From Nonomuraea thailandensis (GTDB lineage Bacteria > Actinomycetota > Actinomycetes > Streptosporangiales > Streptosporangiaceae), in NCBI RefSeq assembly GCF_024172165.1, contig NZ_JAMZEB010000002.1, forward strand, positions 11,053,001-11,117,000: a DNA stretch of 64,000 nucleotides, in the 5' to 3' direction. Shown here one piece after another: positions 1-7,661 of the stretch. Every line of letters begins with the position of its first letter. The first letter of the stretch is position 1. The notes beneath the pieces were generated by a model. It saw only the letters and a program-made list of their open reading frames with translations. It was not told the origin of the DNA and ran no database searches. The translations under genes were made by a program, and so were the position numbers.

Positions 1-608
1 TCGACCAGGGCGGGTACGAGGTGCTCACGTACCTGGAGGGCGACACCATGGGGGACGCTGCGGTGTGGCCGTCGTGGACCCGCACTGAGGGCACGCTCGT
101 GCAGGTGGCGCGGTGGCTGCGTGCCTACCACGAGGCCGTGGCCGACTTCGTGCCGCCCCCGGACGCGCGCTGGCGCTCGGGAAGGCGCTGGTCGCCGGGC
201 CTGATCATCGGGCACAACGACGCAGGCCCGGCCAACGCCGCCTACCGCGCGGGGCGGCTGACCGGCTTCTTCGACTGGGACTTCGCCGGGCCGACCACGG
301 TGGACGCCGAGGTGGCGCTGGTGGCGCACTGCTGGGTGCCGCTGCACGCCCGGCACGTGGACGCCTCGACGGGGTTCACCGCGTTCGAGGCCCGGCCCGC
401 CAGGTTGCGGCGCTTCCTGGACGCCTACGGGTGGACGGGCCGGCCCGAGGCGCTCGTCAGGGCCGTGCAGGTGCAGATGGCCGAGCGGGCCGCGCTGATC
501 CGGCGGCTCGGCCACCAGGGCGAGGGGCTCTACGCGCGGCTGCTGCGGCGCGGGGTGGCCGACGAGCTCGATCAGGCCGTCCGCGAACTCGACGAGTTTT
601 CTCGTTGA
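1..608 (+). CDS. APH-family phosphotransferase (5' end outside window)
   Basis: The frame is already open at base 3 and ends at 608, so only the C-terminal part of about 200 residues is visible. It carries the aminoglycoside phosphotransferase/choline kinase catalytic loop HNDAGPAN (HxDxxxxN) followed by the metal-binding segment FFDWDFAG. Enzymes of this fold transfer the gamma-phosphate of ATP to small-molecule hydroxyls; the substrate cannot be told from this fragment. It ends 85 bp before the small peptide ORF at 693 on the same strand, but a separate promoter lies between them, so a role in that locus (for instance self-protection) is speculative. Confidence 0.8.
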   Translation, partial: DQGGYEVLTYLEGDTMGDAAVWPSWTRTEGTLVQVARWLRAYHEAVADFVPPPDARWRSGRRWSPGLIIGHNDAGPANAAYRAGRLTGFFDWDFAGPTTVDAEVALVAHCWVPLHARHVDASTGFTAFEARPARLRRFLDAYGWTGRPEALVRAVQVQMAERAALIRRLGHQGEGLYARLLRRGVADELDQAVRELDEFSR

Positions 609-611
609 GGA

Positions 612-657
612 ATGCCGAGTAAGAGCCTTTGTCAGGCAACCGCGAACTCGGCATGAT
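612..657 (+). promoter_or_regulatory. promoter with flanking 9-bp inverted repeat, upstream of the peptide/ThiF locus
   Basis: A perfect inverted repeat ATGCCGAGT (612-620) and ACTCGGCAT (646-654) is separated by 25 bp. Inside and beside it are a -35-like TTGTCA (629-634) and, 17 bp on, a -10-like CATGAT (652-657). The right arm overlaps the -10, which would suit a repressor operator. The repeat could instead be a terminator of the upstream kinase gene, but no T-run follows. Predicted transcription would start near 665 and give a short leader before the ribosome binding site at 675-687. Confidence 0.45.
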
Positions 658-692
658 ATGCGCGGGAGAATATCAGAGGAGAAAGGGTAGCG

Positions 693-779
693 ATGGAACG
701 ACGCCCGGTGATGGTGAAGGTGGAAGAAGTCCCGCTGCGCGTCGGGGCGGTGACCGCGTCGAACTCCCACGGAAACTGA
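693..779 (+). CDS. 28-aa peptide, candidate RiPP precursor
   Basis: A 28-codon ORF begins with ATG at 693, preceded by a purine-rich AGAGGAGAAAGGG ribosome binding site (675-687). About 80 percent of its codons end in G or C, as in the neighbouring genes. The peptide starts MERRPVMVKVEEVPLRVG and ends TASNSHGN, so its last residue is Asn. It has no Cys and no aromatic residue. The next gene, 71 bp downstream, is a ThiF/MccB-like enzyme with an RRE-like N-terminus, the class that modifies short peptides. A C-terminal Asn is the residue adenylated in microcin C-type precursors (MccA); the Glu11-Glu12 pair recalls pantocin A, where a ThiF homologue acts on adjacent Glu residues. Function is inferred from these features and context; I recognise no close homologue. 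Confidence 0.6.
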   Translation: MERRPVMVKVEEVPLRVGAVTASNSHGN

Positions 780-801
780 AACGCCGGCTCGGGTAGCGTC
801 C

Positions 802-830
802 TGTGGGTGAGGCATTCCGCTTCACCCACA
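802..830 (+). promoter_or_regulatory. stem-loop between peptide ORF and ThiF-like gene
   Basis: TGTGGGTGA (802-810) pairs perfectly with TCACCCACA (822-830) around an 11-nt loop. It lies between the peptide stop (779) and the AGGAGG (838-843) of the enzyme gene, with no T-run. A hairpin in this position fits an element that lets the peptide transcript outnumber the enzyme transcript, as described between mccA and mccB of microcin C; that role here is inference. Confidence 0.5.
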
Positions 831-850
831 TCCCCGTAGGAGGCATGTCC

Positions 851-1969
851 GTGGCCGACACCGCATCGCGCCCACGCCTGCGCGACAGCGTCATCGTGCA
901 GGCGGACGGCGGCACGCTGCTGTTCCTGTGCCTGGCCGACCGGACCGTGAAGAGATTCGCCTGCGACGAATTCGTGAAAGACGTGGTGGTGCTTCTCGAC
1001 GGCACCCGCACCATCGCCGAGATCGGCGCTCTGGCCTGTGGCGGGCGTCCCGACGCGTGGGAGCGGGTGGCGGAAGTCGTGCAAATCCTGGAGCGCGAAG
1101 GGCTGTTGAGCCGGGTCGCCGCCCCGGAGCGGGAATTTCGCCTTTTAGGCACCGCGCGGGCCGAATTCTACGACCGGCAGCTACGGCTGTTCCAGGACTT
1201 CTGCGACCAGGGCTGGTCGCCGGAGACGAGCGGGGCCGCGCTCCAGCGGCGGCTGGCCGACGCGACCGCCGTCGTCTGCGGGGTCGGCGGGCTGGGCGGC
1301 TGGGTGGCGCTCGCGCTGGCCGGCGCGGGCGTCGGGCGGATCCGCCTGTGCGACTTCGACCGGGTCGAGGTCTCGAACCTCACCCGGCAGGTGCTGTTCG
1401 GGATGGCCGACCTGGGCGTGCCCAAGGCGGACGCGGCGGCCGCCCGGCTGCGCGAGGTCAATCCGTTCATCGAGGTGGAGGCCGTGGCGCGGCGCATCGG
1501 CGGCGCCGGCGACCTCGCCGACGTGGTCAAGGGCGCCGACATCGTCATCAACGCGGCCGACCTGCCCACCCCGAACGACGTGGCCGGCTGGGTGAGCGAG
1601 GCGTGCTGGCCGGACATCCCGCACATCATGGGGACGGGTTACGCCTACCACATCGGCGTCCTCGGCACCTCGATCATCCCCGGCAGGACCGCCTGCTGGG
1701 CCTGCGTACGCGCCGAGACGTTCGCCGACCACGGGCGGGACGGCATGGAGACCGTCGTGGGCAAGCGGGACAAGGCGGGCGCGATGGGGGCGCTGTCCGG
1801 CCTCGTCGGCAACATCCTGGCCTGGGAGGCGGTCCGCATCCTGGCGGGGCTGCCGCCGGCGCTCGGCGACCGGTGGGGCGAGGTGGACTTCTGGCCGCTG
1901 GAGATCCGCTCGCGGACGATCCCGCAGCGGCCCGACTGCCCGACGTGCGGTCTCCCGCCGAACCCCTGA
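851..1969 (+). CDS. ThiF/MccB-like peptide-adenylating enzyme with N-terminal RRE-like domain
   Basis: The protein (372 aa from GTG 851) has an N-terminal region of about 85 residues resembling the PqqD-like RiPP recognition element, then an E1/ThiF/MoeB adenylation domain from about residue 130. Visible motifs are the nucleotide loop GVGGLG (144-149), CDFDRVEVSNLTRQ with the Asp and Arg of the family, the Lys of GVPKAD, and a zinc site from C282/C285 and C363/C366. GTG 851 is preferred because AGGAGG (838-843) sits 7 nt away, whereas ATG 845 would be only 1 nt from it. ThiF-type enzymes adenylate a carboxylate; RRE-bearing ones act on RiPP precursors (MccB, pantocin PaaA, cyclodehydratase partners). 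The 28-aa ORF just upstream is the obvious substrate candidate. No exporter or further tailoring gene is adjacent. Confidence 0.85.
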   Translation: MADTASRPRLRDSVIVQADGGTLLFLCLADRTVKRFACDEFVKDVVVLLDGTRTIAEIGALACGGRPDAWERVAEVVQILEREGLLSRVAAPEREFRLLGTARAEFYDRQLRLFQDFCDQGWSPETSGAALQRRLADATAVVCGVGGLGGWVALALAGAGVGRIRLCDFDRVEVSNLTRQVLFGMADLGVPKADAAAARLREVNPFIEVEAVARRIGGAGDLADVVKGADIVINAADLPTPNDVAGWVSEACWPDIPHIMGTGYAYHIGVLGTSIIPGRTACWACVRAETFADHGRDGMETVVGKRDKAGAMGALSGLVGNILAWEAVRILAGLPPALGDRWGEVDFWPLEIRSRTIPQRPDCPTCGLPPNP

Positions 1970-2024
1970 TCGTGTACGCGCAGCACCGCACCGAGGGCGG
2001 GGAGCCGGAGAGGTGAGGTGGGGC

Positions 2025-2300
2025 TCAGCCTCTGGCCAGGCTGATCCGCCAGCGCAGCATCCCGGCGGCGCAGAGCGTCGCGCCGCCGGCCGCCAGGAGC
2101 ACGATCGCCGGGATCCGCACGAGGCTCCGGACGTCCGTACAGCCGTCGTCCGGGTAGAAGGCGATCGCGGTCTCGTCCGGCGCGGCCTCGGCGAACGCCG
2201 ACCCGCAGGCCTGCCCGCCCGACGTGACGGGAAGGAACCCGGTGAGAAGGCCGGAGCCGATCAGGATCAGGGCGACGACCGCCACGACTTTGGCACCCAT
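2025..2300 (-). CDS. small two-helix membrane protein, function unknown
   Basis: This 91-aa protein has an N-terminal hydrophobic helix (about residues 4-24), an extracytoplasmic loop of about 35 residues with two cysteines that could pair, and a second helix (about 62-82) ending in basic residues. I do not recognise a family. ATG 2300 is preferred to the GTG at 2318 because an AGGA lies about 9 nt before it. It follows the methyltransferase gene on the same strand by about 40 bp, so the two are probably co-transcribed. Confidence 0.55.
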   Translation of the reverse strand: MGAKVVAVVALILIGSGLLTGFLPVTSGGQACGSAFAEAAPDETAIAFYPDDGCTDVRSLVRIPAIVLLAAGGATLCAAGMLRWRISLARG

Positions 2301-2340
2301 GGCGGTCGATCCTGTCACGTTCGCGACCGGTCCGGCAGGC

Positions 2341-2976
2341 TCAGCCGCGCAGCAGCAGGTGGCCCCGGCGGAACTGCCGCTCCTCCGCCAGTGGCTCCCG
2401 CGACATCCGCCCGACCTCCGCGAACCCGGCCTCCACCGCCAGCTTCACCAGGTCGTCGATCGGCCACCGGTAAGCGGTCGTCACCTTGTGGTCGAAGGGC
2501 GTCACCGGCCCGCCCTCCGCCTCGAAGAACCCGAGCAGCAGATGTCCGCCGGGCGCGAGCACCCGCCGGAACTCGGCGAAGTACGGCGGCAGCTCCTCCG
2601 GCGGCGTGTGGATGATCGAGTACCACGACAGGATGCCGCCGAGCTCACCGTCGGCGACCTCCAGCGCGTCCATCGAACCGACCTCGAAGCGCAGCTCGGG
2701 ATGGCTTTCCCGGGCAAGACCGATCATCGCCGGCGACAGGTCGATCCCGAAGGCGGTCAGCCCCAGCTCTCGCAGGTGCGCCGTCATGTGCCCTGGCCCG
2801 CACCCCACCTCGATCACGGTCCCGCCGCCCGCGGCCCGCACGGAGTCGGCGAACGCGGCCACGATCGCGCGCTCCAGCGGCAGCTTCGGCTCGCCCCGGA
2901 CGAGCTCGGCGTAGAGGCCGGCGACGGCGTCGTAGGCCTGCGAGGTGACAGTCAGATAGGTGGAAGAGTCGGTCAT
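2341..2976 (-). CDS. class I SAM-dependent methyltransferase
   Basis: The 211-aa protein shows SAM-binding motif I (IEVGCGPG, followed by the acidic GIDLSPAMI) and a PGGHLLLGF-type motif later in the Rossmann fold, typical of small-molecule methyltransferases. Its substrate cannot be deduced. ATG 2976 was chosen because it starts the conserved domain; an upstream ATG at 3027 would extend into the divergent promoter region shared with the SDR gene. It probably forms an operon with the small membrane protein downstream. Confidence 0.8.
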   Translation of the reverse strand: MTDSSTYLTVTSQAYDAVAGLYAELVRGEPKLPLERAIVAAFADSVRAAGGGTVIEVGCGPGHMTAHLRELGLTAFGIDLSPAMIGLARESHPELRFEVGSMDALEVADGELGGILSWYSIIHTPPEELPPYFAEFRRVLAPGGHLLLGFFEAEGGPVTPFDHKVTTAYRWPIDDLVKLAVEAGFAEVGRMSREPLAEERQFRRGHLLLRG

Positions 2977-3087
2977 GGCGGACGATGCTAGCCCGGTTTT
3001 CCGCATGCCCGTCCGAGGGTGAAACAACTGAATATCGTTCTAGTATCGCGATGGAGGCTAGGCCGGCGAGGGTCCAGGAGGACAGCC

Positions 3088-3873
3088 ATGGGCGTACTGG
3101 AAGGCAAGGTCGCGGTCGTCACCGGAGCGAGCAGGGGCATCGGGGCCGCCATAGCCGAACGGCTGGCCGCCGAGGGCGCGAAGGTCGTCGCCGCGGCCCG
3201 TACCGTCGAGGCGTCGCAGAGCCGCCTCGAAGGGACGATCGGCGACACCGTCGCGCGGATCGAGGCGGCCGGCGGCACCGCCTTCGCCCAGCCCACCGAC
3301 CTGTCGCGCGAGCAGGACAGGCAGGCCCTCGTCCAGGCCGCGGAAGAGCGGTACGGCACGGTCGACATCCTGGTCAACAACGCCGCCGTCACCTACTTCA
3401 CCCCCGTCTCCGAGTTCACCGACCGCCGCTACGACCTGATGTTCGAGGTGCAGGTGAACGCGCCCTTCCACCTCGCCCGGCTGGTCATCCCCGGCATGCG
3501 GGAGCGCGGCGCGGGCTGGATACTCAACATCTCCTCGATCGCCGCCCGCCATCCGACCTTCCCGCCCGGCCCGTACGCCGGTTTCGGCGGCACGGTGTAC
3601 GGCATGTGCAAGGCCGCGCTCGAACGTTTCACCACCGGCCTGGCCGCCGAGCTCTACGCCGACGGCATCGCCGTGAACGCGCTGTCGCCGAACCAGGTCG
3701 TCCCCACCCCGGGCACCCTCTTCCACCGCCTCACCACCGACGACGCCCCCGACAACGAGCCTCCCGAGGTCATGGCCGATGCCGCCCTGGCCCTGTGCCA
3801 CCGCCCGGCGGCGGAGCTCACGGGCCGCATCGCCTACTCCCAGGACCTGCTGGCCGAGCTCCAGGCGAGCTGA
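3088..3873 (+). CDS. short-chain dehydrogenase/reductase (SDR)
   Basis: A 261-aa classical SDR. It has the NAD(P)-binding TGASRGIG (residues 12-19), NNAA stabilising motif and active-site Tyr171 and Lys175 in YGMCK, with the preceding serine in NISSIA. Such enzymes oxidise or reduce alcohols and ketones; the substrate is not evident. The start at 3088 has AGGAGGA (3076-3082) 5 nt upstream. The gene is divergent from the methyltransferase gene with a 111-bp shared intergenic region. Confidence 0.88.
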   Translation: MGVLEGKVAVVTGASRGIGAAIAERLAAEGAKVVAAARTVEASQSRLEGTIGDTVARIEAAGGTAFAQPTDLSREQDRQALVQAAEERYGTVDILVNNAAVTYFTPVSEFTDRRYDLMFEVQVNAPFHLARLVIPGMRERGAGWILNISSIAARHPTFPPGPYAGFGGTVYGMCKAALERFTTGLAAELYADGIAVNALSPNQVVPTPGTLFHRLTTDDAPDNEPPEVMADAALALCHRPAAELTGRIAYSQDLLAELQAS

Positions 3874-3941
3874 CGTGGTTCTCATGGAGTTCTCAGGTGG
3901 AGTTTGTGGCACTTTGAGCTGACTTTTATGACGATGGAGCG

Positions 3942-4742
3942 ATGGAGCACGTGCCGCAGGAGGCCGGTGCGGCCGAGGCTCGCAAGGCCGGGGCCGGGAG
4001 GGCTCGGCGGTCGGTCGTGGGGGCCGGTGCGCTCGTCGTCGTCGCGGCGCTGGCGTACTGGCTGGGCAGCGCGGGCGGACGCGGCGAGCAGGCCGCGCCC
4101 AGGCCGAGCCCCACGCCGACACCCAGCGCGACGCTCACCGTGCCCGACGTCTACAAGAGGGTCGGGCCGTCGGTGGTGGTCATCCAGGCCGGGGAGTCGC
4201 TCGGCACCGGGGTGATCGCGGCCGACGACGGCACCGTGCTGACCGCGCACCACGTCGTCAAGGGCGCCAAGGACGTCAACCTGACGTTCGCCGACGGCAC
4301 GAAGGCGAAGGCCGCGCTCACGTCGGCCGACCCCGAGCGGGACGTCGCGACGCTCAAGCCCGCGAAGCTGCCGGAGATCGTCGTCCCCGCGACGCTCGGC
4401 GGCGGCGTGGCCGTGGGCGCGCCCGTCGTGGCGATCGGCAACCCTCTGGGGCTGACGTACAGCGTCTCCACCGGCGTCGTGTCGGGTCTGGACCGGTCGG
4501 CGGAGAAGGGCGACCTGAGCGGGCTCATCCAGTTCGACGCCTCCGTGAACCCCGGCAGCTCCGGCGGCCCCCTCCTGGACGCCCGCGGCCTGCTGATAGG
4601 GATCGTCGTCTCGATCGCCGACCCGGGCGGCGACGAGGCGTTCGCCGGCATCGCGTTCGCGGTGCCGATCGGCGCGGCCCTGGGCGGAGACGAAGGCGAC
4701 GGCCCCCCCCGGGCCCCGGATATGACCGAAGGGATCGCATGA
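3942..4742 (+). CDS. membrane-anchored trypsin-like (S1C/DegP-type) serine protease
   Basis: The 266-aa protein starts with a short cytoplasmic segment, one transmembrane helix (about residues 24-42) and a Pro/Thr/Ser-rich linker. A trypsin-fold domain follows with His in TAHHVV, Asp in DPERDVATLK and Ser in NPGSSGGPL. There is no PDZ domain, unlike full DegP/HtrA proteins. Its stop overlaps the start of the MoxR gene (ATGA at 4739), making it the first gene of the MoxR-DUF58-VWA operon, a placement that suggests a role in envelope protein processing or quality control. Confidence 0.85.
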   Translation: MEHVPQEAGAAEARKAGAGRARRSVVGAGALVVVAALAYWLGSAGGRGEQAAPRPSPTPTPSATLTVPDVYKRVGPSVVVIQAGESLGTGVIAADDGTVLTAHHVVKGAKDVNLTFADGTKAKAALTSADPERDVATLKPAKLPEIVVPATLGGGVAVGAPVVAIGNPLGLTYSVSTGVVSGLDRSAEKGDLSGLIQFDASVNPGSSGGPLLDARGLLIGIVVSIADPGGDEAFAGIAFAVPIGAALGGDEGDGPPRAPDMTEGIA

Positions 4743-5716
4743 CCTCGACCGAATCTCATCCGCTCGAACAGGTCCTGTTCGAGGTCAAGCGCACGATCGT
4801 CGGGCAGGACGTGCTGCTGGAGCGCATGGCGGTCGCGCTGGTCGCCGACGGGCACCTGCTCGTCGAGGGCGTGCCGGGGCTGGCCAAGACGCTCGCGGTG
4901 CGGTCGCTGGCCGCCGCGATCGCCGGGAGCTTCCAGCGCGTCCAGTTCACGCCCGACCTGGTGCCCGCCGACCTCGTCGGCACGCGGGTCTACCACCAGC
5001 ACTCCGGGGAGTTCAGGACGGAGCTCGGCCCGGTCTTCGCGAACCTGCTGCTGGCGGACGAGATCAACCGCGCCCCCGCCAAGGTGCAGAGCGCCCTGCT
5101 GGAGGTGATGCAGGAGCATCAGGTGACGATCGGGCGCGAGACGTTCCGCGTGCCCGAGCCGTTCCTGGTCATGGCGACGGAGAACCCGATCGAGTCGGAG
5201 GGCACCTATCCGCTGCCCGAGGCGCAGGTCGACCGCTTCATGATGAAGGTGGTCGTCGACTATCCGACGCAGGCCGAGGAGCAGGCGATCGTGGACCGGG
5301 CGCTGCGCCCGCCGGAAACGCCGCAGCCGATGCTGACGGCCGAGGAGCTGATGGCGATGCGGGTGCGGGCGCGGGAGGTGTACGTCGATCCGGCGATCGT
5401 GGACTACGCGGTGCGGCTGGTGTCCGTGACGCGCTCCCCGGCGACGGCCGGGCTCGGCGAGCTGGAGCGGTACGTCACGTACGGGGCCAGCCCGCGCGCC
5501 TCCATCGCGCTCGTCACCGGCGCCAGGGCACTGGCGTTCCTGCGCGGACGCGACTACGTCCTGCCGCACGACCTGGCCGAGCTCGCGCTCGACGTGCTCC
5601 GCCACCGCCTCGTGCTGTCGTACGAGGCCCTCGCGGACGACGTCGACGCCGACACCATCGTCACCAGGGTGCTCGGGGCCGTCAGGGCGCCCGACGTCGT
5701 CCTGCAGAACCGCTGA
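4739..5716 (+). CDS. MoxR-family AAA+ ATPase
   Basis: A 325-aa AAA+ protein with Walker A GVPGLAKT, Walker B LLLADEINRA and sensor region MATENPIESEGTYPLPEAQ, the signature of MoxR ATPases. MoxR proteins act as chaperones that use ATP to activate partner proteins carrying VWA domains. Three coupled downstream genes encode a DUF58 protein and two VWA membrane proteins, the standard partners. The start overlaps the protease stop by 4 bp. Confidence 0.93.
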   Translation: MTSTESHPLEQVLFEVKRTIVGQDVLLERMAVALVADGHLLVEGVPGLAKTLAVRSLAAAIAGSFQRVQFTPDLVPADLVGTRVYHQHSGEFRTELGPVFANLLLADEINRAPAKVQSALLEVMQEHQVTIGRETFRVPEPFLVMATENPIESEGTYPLPEAQVDRFMMKVVVDYPTQAEEQAIVDRALRPPETPQPMLTAEELMAMRVRAREVYVDPAIVDYAVRLVSVTRSPATAGLGELERYVTYGASPRASIALVTGARALAFLRGRDYVLPHDLAELALDVLRHRLVLSYEALADDVDADTIVTRVLGAVRAPDVVLQNR

Positions 5717-5722
5717 GCCGCC

Positions 5723-6607
5723 ATGGCCACCGCCCCCGAGAAACTCCTGCTCCGCCTGGAGTGGAAGGTCGTCCGCAGGCTCGACGGCCGGCTCCAGGGC
5801 GCCCACCGCACCACGTACCGCGGCGCCGGCATCGACTTCACCGGGTTGCGCCCCTACGACGAGGGCGACGACGCCCGGCACATCGACTGGAACGTCACCG
5901 CCCGGCTGGACGAGCCGCACCTGCGGGTGTTCACCGAGGACCGCGAGCTGACGGTGTGGCTGGTGCTCGACCGGTCGGCGTCGATGGCGGCCGGGCGGCC
6001 GGGCCGCGGCAAGCACGACGTGCTGGCCGAGCTCGCCCTCGTCCTGGCCCGGCTGTTCGGGCGGGGCGGCAACCGCGTCGGCGCGCTGCTGTTCGACACC
6101 GGGATGGTGCGGGTCGTGCCGCCCGGCACCACCCGGCGGCACACGCTGCGGATCGGCGCAGAGCTGGAGCGCACCGCCGAGTCGCACGGTGGCGCCACCA
6201 CCGACCTGGCGGAGATGCTCGACGCCGCCGGGCGGCTGGCCCGCCGCCGGGCGCTCATCGTCGTGCTGTCGGACTTCATCGGCGACGGTGACTGGGAACG
6301 CTCGCTCCAGCGCCTGGCCAGGCGGCACGAGGTGGTCGCCCTGCGGATCGTGGACACGGCCGACGACGTGCTGCCGGAAGCGGGCCTGATCGTGGTCGAG
6401 GACGCCGAGACGGGGGAGCAGCTCGTCGTCGACTCCGCCGACCCGCTGCTGCGGGTGCGCTTCCGCGAGGCCGTGAACGCCCGCGACGCCCGGCTCGCGG
6501 CGGGCATGCGCAGGGCCGGGGTGCCCGTCCACCGCGTCGACACCGACCGCGACCTGGCCGAGGCGCTCGTCGAGGTCGTCGCCAGAACCCGGGACCGGTC
6601 GCCATGA
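5723..6607 (+). CDS. DUF58 protein, MoxR partner
   Basis: The 294-aa protein contains the DUF58 signature GAGIDFTGLRPYDEGDDAR followed by HIDWNVTAR, and then a VWA-like fold beginning VLDRSASM. DUF58 proteins are regularly encoded next to MoxR and are thought to form part of a MoxR-dependent envelope complex. It begins 6 bp after the MoxR stop, and its own stop overlaps the start of a 32-codon repeat ORF. Confidence 0.9.
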   Translation: MATAPEKLLLRLEWKVVRRLDGRLQGAHRTTYRGAGIDFTGLRPYDEGDDARHIDWNVTARLDEPHLRVFTEDRELTVWLVLDRSASMAAGRPGRGKHDVLAELALVLARLFGRGGNRVGALLFDTGMVRVVPPGTTRRHTLRIGAELERTAESHGGATTDLAEMLDAAGRLARRRALIVVLSDFIGDGDWERSLQRLARRHEVVALRIVDTADDVLPEAGLIVVEDAETGEQLVVDSADPLLRVRFREAVNARDARLAAGMRRAGVPVHRVDTDRDLAEALVEVVARTRDRSP

Positions 6608-6663
6608 CCGACGCCGTGACCGACGCTGTGACGGACGCTGTGACCGACGCCGTGACCGACGCC
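6604..6663 (+). repeat. five tandem 12-bp units
   Basis: Five consecutive copies of RTGACCGACGCY, with one substitution in the third copy, run from 6604 to 6663, and a partial sixth copy follows. Because the unit is a multiple of 3, changes in copy number would keep the coupled reading frame open. Confidence 0.85.
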
Positions 6664-6702
6664 GTGACCGGCCTCGGGGGCTCGGCGGAGGAGGCGCGAT
6701 GA
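6604..6702 (+). CDS. 32-codon ORF of tandem TDAV repeats between DUF58 and VWA genes
   Basis: ATG 6604 overlaps the DUF58 stop (ATGA) and its own stop at 6700-6702 overlaps the ATG of the VWA gene at 6699, so ribosomes could pass through all three genes. The predicted peptide is Met, five TDAV units, then a Gly/Glu-rich tail (TGLGGSAEEAR). In many related operons a longer membrane-protein gene sits at this position; here it may be reduced to a coupling peptide. It could also be untranslated spacer that happens to stay open. Confidence 0.4.
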   Translation: MTDAVTDAVTDAVTDAVTDAVTGLGGSAEEAR

Positions 6703-7661
6703 CTCTGTCGTCCCCGCTGCTGCTCGTGGCCGGGCTGCTCGTCACGGCGGCGCTCGCCTGGGCGGCCGTCGTCTCGGCCCGCCGCCGCGCGGCGGCGCTC
6801 GCCGCGGCCGGGGTCGCCGTGCCGGGCGGCCGGCGCGCCTACCTCGGCGTCGGCCTGACGATCGCCGGCGTCGGAGTGCTGGCGATCGCCACCTCGGGCC
6901 CGACGGCGATGGTGCCGGTCCCGCGCGCCGCGGGCACCGTCATCCTGGCCATCGACGTCTCCAACAGCATGGGCGCCGACGACATCGCGCCCAACCGGCT
7001 GGCGGCGGCGCAGCGGGCGGCCCGCGCGTTCGTCGCGGCGCAGCCCGCCAGCGTCGACATCGGCGTGGTCGCCTTCGAGCGGGGCGCGCTCACCGCCGCC
7101 CGTCCGGACGCCGACCACTCCATCGCGCTCAAGGCCATCGAACGGCTGCGGGTCACCGGCGACACCTCGCTGGGCACGGCCATCATGGGCTCCCTGTCGG
7201 CGATCACCGGCAAGCAGGTGGCCATCGGCCGCGACGGCGACGCGCCCGACATCGGCTACTGGCCGTCGGCGACGATCGTGATGTTCTCCGACGGCCAGGA
7301 CCGGGACCGGACCGCGGACGGGGACGTCGAGAAGGCGGCCGAGGTGGCTCAGAAGGCGGGCGTGCACATCCACACCGTCGGCGTGGGCACGACGGCCGGG
7401 GCGACGGTGCAGGTGGACGGGTTCCACCTGCAGACGTCGCTGGAGGAGGACGCCCTCACCCTGATCGCGGAGACCACCGGCGGCGGCTACCACCCCGCCT
7501 CCGACGCCACGCGGCTCGACGGGATCGCCGACACGATCGATCTGCGGCTCACCGTCTCCGACGAGCCGCTGCCTCTCGCCGGCGGGCTGATCGGGCTCGC
7601 CCTCGTACTGCTCACCGCGGGAGCGGCGCTCACCGTGCTGCGATCGGGACGGGTGATCTGA
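6699..7661 (+). CDS. VWA-domain membrane protein (BatA-like)
   Basis: The 320-aa protein has two N-terminal transmembrane helices (about residues 5-25 and 48-68), a von Willebrand factor A domain with MIDAS motif DVSNS, the Thr of GDTSLG and Asp of FSDGQD, and a C-terminal helix. This is the layout of BatA-type MoxR partners. It is coupled to the preceding ORFs by an ATGA overlap and abuts the next VWA gene without a gap. Confidence 0.88.
   Translation: MTLSSPLLLVAGLLVTAALAWAAVVSARRRAAALAAAGVAVPGGRRAYLGVGLTIAGVGVLAIATSGPTAMVPVPRAAGTVILAIDVSNSMGADDIAPNRLAAAQRAARAFVAAQPASVDIGVVAFERGALTAARPDADHSIALKAIERLRVTGDTSLGTAIMGSLSAITGKQVAIGRDGDAPDIGYWPSATIVMFSDGQDRDRTADGDVEKAAEVAQKAGVHIHTVGVGTTAGATVQVDGFHLQTSLEEDALTLIAETTGGGYHPASDATRLDGIADTIDLRLTVSDEPLPLAGGLIGLALVLLTAGAALTVLRSGRVI

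Noticed and set aside
4151..6745. 864-codon open frame on the minus strand
   Set aside because: It is the antisense of the protease, MoxR and DUF58 genes. High GC leaves such shadow frames open; its sequence is Arg/Gly/Pro/His-rich with no domain, while the plus frames carry clear motifs.
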